From Pararge aegeria (taxonomy: Eukaryota; Arthropoda; Insecta; Lepidoptera; Nymphalidae), in NCBI RefSeq assembly GCF_905163445.1, contig NC_053199.1, forward strand, positions 13,720,001 to 13,784,000: a stretch of 64,000 nucleotides of DNA. The letters are read 5' to 3'. Below, one piece after another: positions 59,992 through 64,000 of the stretch; the stretch's first letter is position 1; every line of letters starts with the position of its first letter. The notes beneath the pieces were generated by a model. It saw nothing but the letters and a program-made list of their open reading frames with translations. It did no database searches and was not told where the DNA came from. A program made the position numbers and the translations under genes.

Positions 59992-60420
59992 ACTAGCTGT
60001 TACCCGCGTCATTCAGTCACTTTTTTGCTTTCCTGGGATAATAAATAAGTCAATATATAACGATAATACACACATCGCCACCTAGCCCCCAAGCTTGTGT
60101 TATGGGTGCTTAGATGACTAATTAATATTTTTATGAATAAAACACATAAGTAATTGTAATATACATATTATAAGCACCCAGGTACTGAAAAACATTCATG
60201 TTCATCACACACATTTTCCGATTGTGTGAATCGAGTTTACGGCTCTAGACTCTGAAAGTACTGTCGCTGCCCACTGCGCCAGTCGGCCGTCCAATAAAAA
60301 GTAGCGTTTGTTACTATCTGTACTTTCAAGTAACTCTATGTCAAAAATCAAGATGATTGGTTACTTTGTTGAAGAGTGAAGGAAGAACAAACAAAAACAC
60401 TCGCATTTATAATATTAGTA
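59992..60420 (+). repeat. repeat J with a SINE-A inside
   Basis: Starts ACTAGCTGTTACCCGCGTC and resumes after the SINE as far as CATTTATAATATTAGTAAAG. Confidence 0.5.
60045..60293 (-). mobile_element. SINE-A, inverted
   Basis: ATATAACGATAATACACACA tail side through to CACTGCGCCAGTCGGCCGTC. Confidence 0.75.
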
Positions 60421-60559
60421 AAGATTTTCAACTCCATTGTTCTAGTAACCACTAGATGTTTAATGCAGATGATCACTTGACCAGAATAATGTTTAATATT
60501 TCTATGAAAAGACAAAGAAGTCGATGACAAGTATATGAGGATTGACACTTCACCTCAGA

Positions 60560-60700
60560 TTGATGGTCACAGGCCCACACGGTGGCACTATGTAGGGCGT
60601 GTAACTGACATGCCCACAGAACTAAAGACATTTGCCCTGCGAAGCGTTGCTATGTTTATAGGCGACAGATTTTCATTTACCATCAGGTAGACCATTTTTA
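60560..60700. repeat. LINE-like 3' region
   Basis: GGGCGTGTAACTGACATGCC and TTTCATTTACCATCAGGTAG resemble a common lepidopteran LINE 3' end. (GAA)n follows at 60702-60718. Confidence 0.35.
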
Positions 60701-60759
60701 GAAGAAGAAGAAGAAGAAACACGATTGCACGTATAACATTCAGGATAAGAAACAGTAAG

Positions 60760-60840
60760 GAGTATACAGTACACAATGTAGACATGCAAAGGCGGCCTTA
60801 TTGCTGCAAGCAAACTCTTACAGGCAACCTTTGTAGATAG
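60760..60840 (-). repeat. repeat I, inverted
   Basis: GCAAAGGCGGCCTTATTGCT, then CTTACAGGCAACCTTTG. Confidence 0.5.
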
Positions 60841-60849
60841 GACTACAAA

Positions 60850-61200
60850 TCACTTCACAAGGCATTCAAGGAGATGTCCATCAATTCGAAGCGCAGGTGT
60901 TAAGCCAAATGTGCCTGTATTTACACCGGCAACCAAGCCTTCCAGATCGGAACACAGCATTGCAACAATAGCTTGCTATGGTGATACGCTCGACAGTAAC
61001 AATAGGAACATCTTCCTCCGAGCGGGTGATCGCGCTTGTCCGAACATTCATTTTTGGAAGTTGTATATATAGGCATTCTTCACTTGTTTAGCGCGATGCA
61101 GGATTTTTGTGGCGCCATCAAGTTCTGTAATGTGGAGACCGCTACAAAGGCAATACTTCCCCGGTCGAACTCTGTCACAAAAAGCTGTAGGTACTACTAA
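60850..61200. repeat. dispersed repeat G, copy 2
   Basis: Partner of 540-1000. GGCGCCATCAAGTTCTGTAATGTGGAGACC corresponds to GGCGCCATCTAGTTTGGTAATGAGGAGACC there (both quoted in part). Confidence 0.55.
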
Positions 61201-61369
61201 CTACCATATGCTTGTTTACTATCAAAAAGAAATACGGAAACTGTACTAGCAGGAGCAGGGTTACTTTTAGAACTCGTGTTCTCTCAAAGGTTCCCAGGTT
61301 CTTTCACTATCGTTACCTATTTTTAACCAATTAAGAAACATTCAGCCTATACTTGTATCAATTGTTATT

Positions 61370-61620
61370 GGATAGCAGGAGGCGTTACTTTGCGGAAATC
61401 CATGCTATATCATGAAAATTAAGTCATATATAAATTTGCTATAGTCAGTAAAAAGCAGGAGAATCTGTATTGTGTAATTTATGATTTCTTCAATCTTTAT
61501 ACTCCACACCAAACAGATCTTCGGCAATGTACGCACGTTTCTCTCCGAAACCGACGCATCCTCAGGAGACGAAGGAGTTTACAATGAATAATAATTGTTA
61601 AGTTATATAATTGGTTGAAA
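61370..61620. repeat. dispersed repeat F, copy 3
   Basis: GCAGGAGGCGTTACTTTGCG at the left is the complement of the right flank of copy 1. AAACAGATCTTCGGCAATGT leads into the hammerhead-like core. Confidence 0.55.
61530..61565 (-). ncRNA. hammerhead-like core (repeat F, copy 3)
   Basis: Minus strand: CTGAGGA, hairpin TCG-GTTT-CGG with weak lower pairs, GAAAC, loop GTGC, then GTA followed by C. The catalytic-core bases are intact but stem II is partly decayed. Confidence 0.4.
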
Positions 61621-62633
61621 TTTGCAATATTATCAATTTATTTCGCATTCAAAGTCCAACATATATAATATTTGTGGGTAGAAAACTGAAAACTTTCACT
61701 CAAGAACACCTCTTTTTGTTAGTACCTTCCAGTTCTTAGTTACCTATTTTTTGTCTTAAGTAGCGTCACCTTCAGACTAGATCATAGAAACACAAATCTG
61801 TCTTAAAATAAAACAACAGTAATTGCTTCCTTCAAATTTTGACCGGTAGCCACCCGTCCAATAATTTTTATAGTCAATTTCATTTCACTCGGTCTGATTA
61901 CCAGGTCAGTTGATTATATCAGAGCTGACCCACTTATTTTATGCTCATGTATTATCTCCGGCCCACTGTGGGAATGGCGAATGAAAGCACCTATTTAGTT
62001 AGAGGATATGACTCAAGAGTTGAGGGTGGTGTTGTCCTAGTTGGGATAACATCTAACCGTCGCAGGTGGGTATGTGATGACAAACTCAGTACTCGAAGCT
62101 AGAGTAGACTAGCTTAACTGTTTCCGAGGAATGTGTTCTTGTAGTGCGGTCACTTGACGCTTTTGTTATATCTGCTTACATTGATAGGTACAGAAAATGC
62201 AACATTTTTGTTCTTTGCTATTGAAACCAGATAAATTCTCGTGGACCTTCTTGTGTTTTTTATTCCGTCCCGACTCTACAATCCGCCTGGACCACTTTGG
62301 AAGTGATTTCCGATAAGAATTTGACTTTTGACGCAGCTTCACGGAACACGCTCCCGTTGCTATTGGTTTTCATTTTTCAGTCGCGCTCCTCGGCTTGGTG
62401 GTATTATAAAAGTTATTTTCCTTCAGAATTATAAGATGAAGGTTATTTTTCAATGGAAAGTCTATGGATATCGCAATGATACAGACGCAGAGTTTACGTT
62501 GGACTTCTACTAACTAAAACGCTTTACCTGGGATGAGCCACGAGAACGCTCGCGCATACTATCGCAGTTCAGCTAGTATCTCTTCTCCCTATCGCCCTCA
62601 TCTGAGAGACCTGGACCCTGGACTCGATCAGTG
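61621..62633. other. no gene seen
   Basis: Mixed unique DNA, with no splice-bounded frame joining the exon at 57395. Confidence 0.3.
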
Positions 62634-62690
62634 GGGTCTTTCACCGGTTGTGTCGTGTCTTTTGTCTGAAACACAACCGGCGAAAGACCC
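62634..62690. other. 57-nt hairpin with 20-bp arms
   Basis: GGGTCTTTCACCGGTTGTGT pairs with ACACAACCGGCGAAAGACCC with a single A-C mismatch across a 17-base loop. It could be a small-RNA precursor or a mini inverted repeat. Confidence 0.5.
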
Positions 62691-63379
62691 AAATTAAATT
62701 CACTTCATTGTCAAAATCATCGATATGGACAAAAAAGCCACTGCTCAAATTAAATACAAAATTCCAAATTTATTTCATGTTAATTATAAGTACTTCTGAA
62801 ACGTCTAGTTTGAATTTTTTAAGAGTTCTTGTGAAAGATGAAATTGGATACGGCCCTATTTTTAGTAAACTCGTAAAAAAACATTTTGCACACATTTAGT
62901 AACTCGAAGAACTGCCAGTTTTAACAACGTTAATTGTGATGAAAAGAGTGTTTTTCGATTCGAATGATAATTGTCTCGAAAAATTATTTAATTATTAAGT
63001 ATGTAAGTATGCCGGTGAAGAACAATTTGAATTTATATCCAGACAAAGCACGATTCAATTACCATTTGAGAATGGGGGGGCGATACTGCTTTCTTTGTTT
63101 AAGTAATAAACAGCGATGGACTTGATGGTATGTTTTGTAAGTTATTATACAATTGGGTACTTTTATTATTGGGGTTGTTTTGGACCTATAACCTAATTTA
63201 AACGTAGATACTAAAAGTATGTATTTTCTTAATAGATTTTATGTATTGATACATTTGAACTTATTTTCCACTAGCTTTTGTCTGCAACTTGATTTGTGGT
63301 GTCGTGCGACTAAAACCCTAAAAGGAACCTAAGTACGTTCTAAACATTAATGTTCTTAACTTTAAACAACACGCTAGCT
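62691..63379. other. no gene seen
   Basis: AT-rich DNA without recognised features. Confidence 0.3.
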
Positions 63380-63600
63380 TAGAGATTGAAGATAGACATA
63401 CCTTGGATACTTTTTATCCCGGAAAAGAGAGTTAAAAAATAACTTTTTAGTTTTTATCTAAGCACTGTTGGACCGATCATGGCGAAACTAAGCATAGATA
63501 TAGCTTGCATCCTGGATAAAGACATAGGAGTTTTTATTCCGGGAAGAGTAACTCTTCCCTCGGGATTTTTCAAGAAAAAATCGTGGACAGAATACCTTTG
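63380..63600 (-). repeat. repeat J, tail part
   Basis: GGATACTTTTTATCCCGGAA, CACTGTTGGACCGATCATGG, then ATCCTGGATAAAGACATAGG. Confidence 0.45.
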
Positions 63601-63869
63601 TAATATGACCGACTGTTAATACATAATAGTGTTATTATATTCAGCAAGAACAATTGTATAAACAGGTTACTGTATCATTCGAATTCCAGCCCGCGTAACG
63701 TGAACTACAAGTGATAAATTGTAACACTTCCTTACAGTAACGCGTGTCATTATCTTGTAGGTACCCGATAGGTACGCACGAGCACTGACCGTTCAAGTGA
63801 CCGCTTGTTTCGTCGTGCTATGGTTTCGTCAGTATTAATAGATCGTAGGGAATTTTGAGGTCGCTTACT

Positions 63870-64000
63870 ATGGGCTTCATAAGAAGGCTCAGAGTCACTC
63901 AGCGGGCGATGGAGAGAGCTTTGCTAGGAGTGTCTCAGTTTGATCAAATGAAATGACGAGATCCGCAGAAAAACTAGAGTTACTGACAGTGCTCAGCGGG
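63870..64000 (+). pseudogene. LINE ORF 3' fragment, cut by window end
   Basis: TATGGGCTTCATAAGAAGGC and CACTCAGCGGGCGATGGAGA encode MGFIRRLRVTQRAMERALLG, the same LINE tail as at 30413. It runs off the right edge. Confidence 0.7.

Noticed and set aside
1..64000. CRISPR arrays, prokaryotic operons or a new multi-gene defence system
   Set aside because: The repeats are eukaryotic SINE, LINE and DNA-transposon families with no regularly spaced unique spacers, and the genes are spliced animal genes.

Overview
The window looks like nuclear DNA of a butterfly or moth. It is AT-rich, has large introns with GT-AG borders, and is crowded with tRNA-derived SINEs, LINE 3' fragments and DNA-transposon relics of the kind seen in Lepidoptera. 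The species cannot be named from the sequence. No CRISPR array, operon or other prokaryotic feature is present.

Two genes can be identified with confidence, both on the plus strand. The first (13731-48118) is the Ski/Sno-family corepressor fussel, orthologous to vertebrate SKOR1/SKOR2 (Corl). Eight coding exons can be joined without a phase conflict, seven between 13.7 and 20.1 kb and a short last one at 48.0 kb after a 27.9 kb intron. The second (50152-54769) is RpL17 (uL22), with four coding exons giving 187 residues. Introns 2 and 3 of RpL17 each hold a copy of the same H/ACA snoRNA-like RNA, and intron 3 also holds a 1.2 kb fold-back hAT-type element.

Downstream is a pair of small coiled-coil reading frames on the minus strand (55760-56755) that I do not recognise. 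About 0.64 kb away, on the plus strand, is a first exon with a signal peptide (57395-57485); the rest of that gene was not found and may lie beyond the window.

The remainder is intron and intergenic DNA full of repeats. I name the families locally. SINE-A carries a GGCGCAGTGGGCAG box A. SINE-B starts near GACGACCTCCCTGGCGCA. SINE-C runs from a GATAGCCCAGTGGGTAGGAG box A to a GCCAGCGTGGTGGACT tail. SINE-D is a fourth tRNA-like family. Repeat J begins ACTAGCTGTTGCCCGC and ends near ATATTATA. Repeats E, F, G, H, I, K and L are other dispersed families. At the left end are two copies of a hAT transposon, identical over 482 bp, with hexamer-rich ends; the complete copy has a perfect 8-bp target duplication and a transposase C-terminal remnant. 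Repeat F carries a hammerhead-ribozyme-like core on the minus strand at three sites.

Nothing in the window forms a multi-gene system. The points most worth checking are the paired intronic snoRNAs, the hammerhead-like cores, the hAT copies, and the decayed tandem copies of a fussel exon end inside its large intron.
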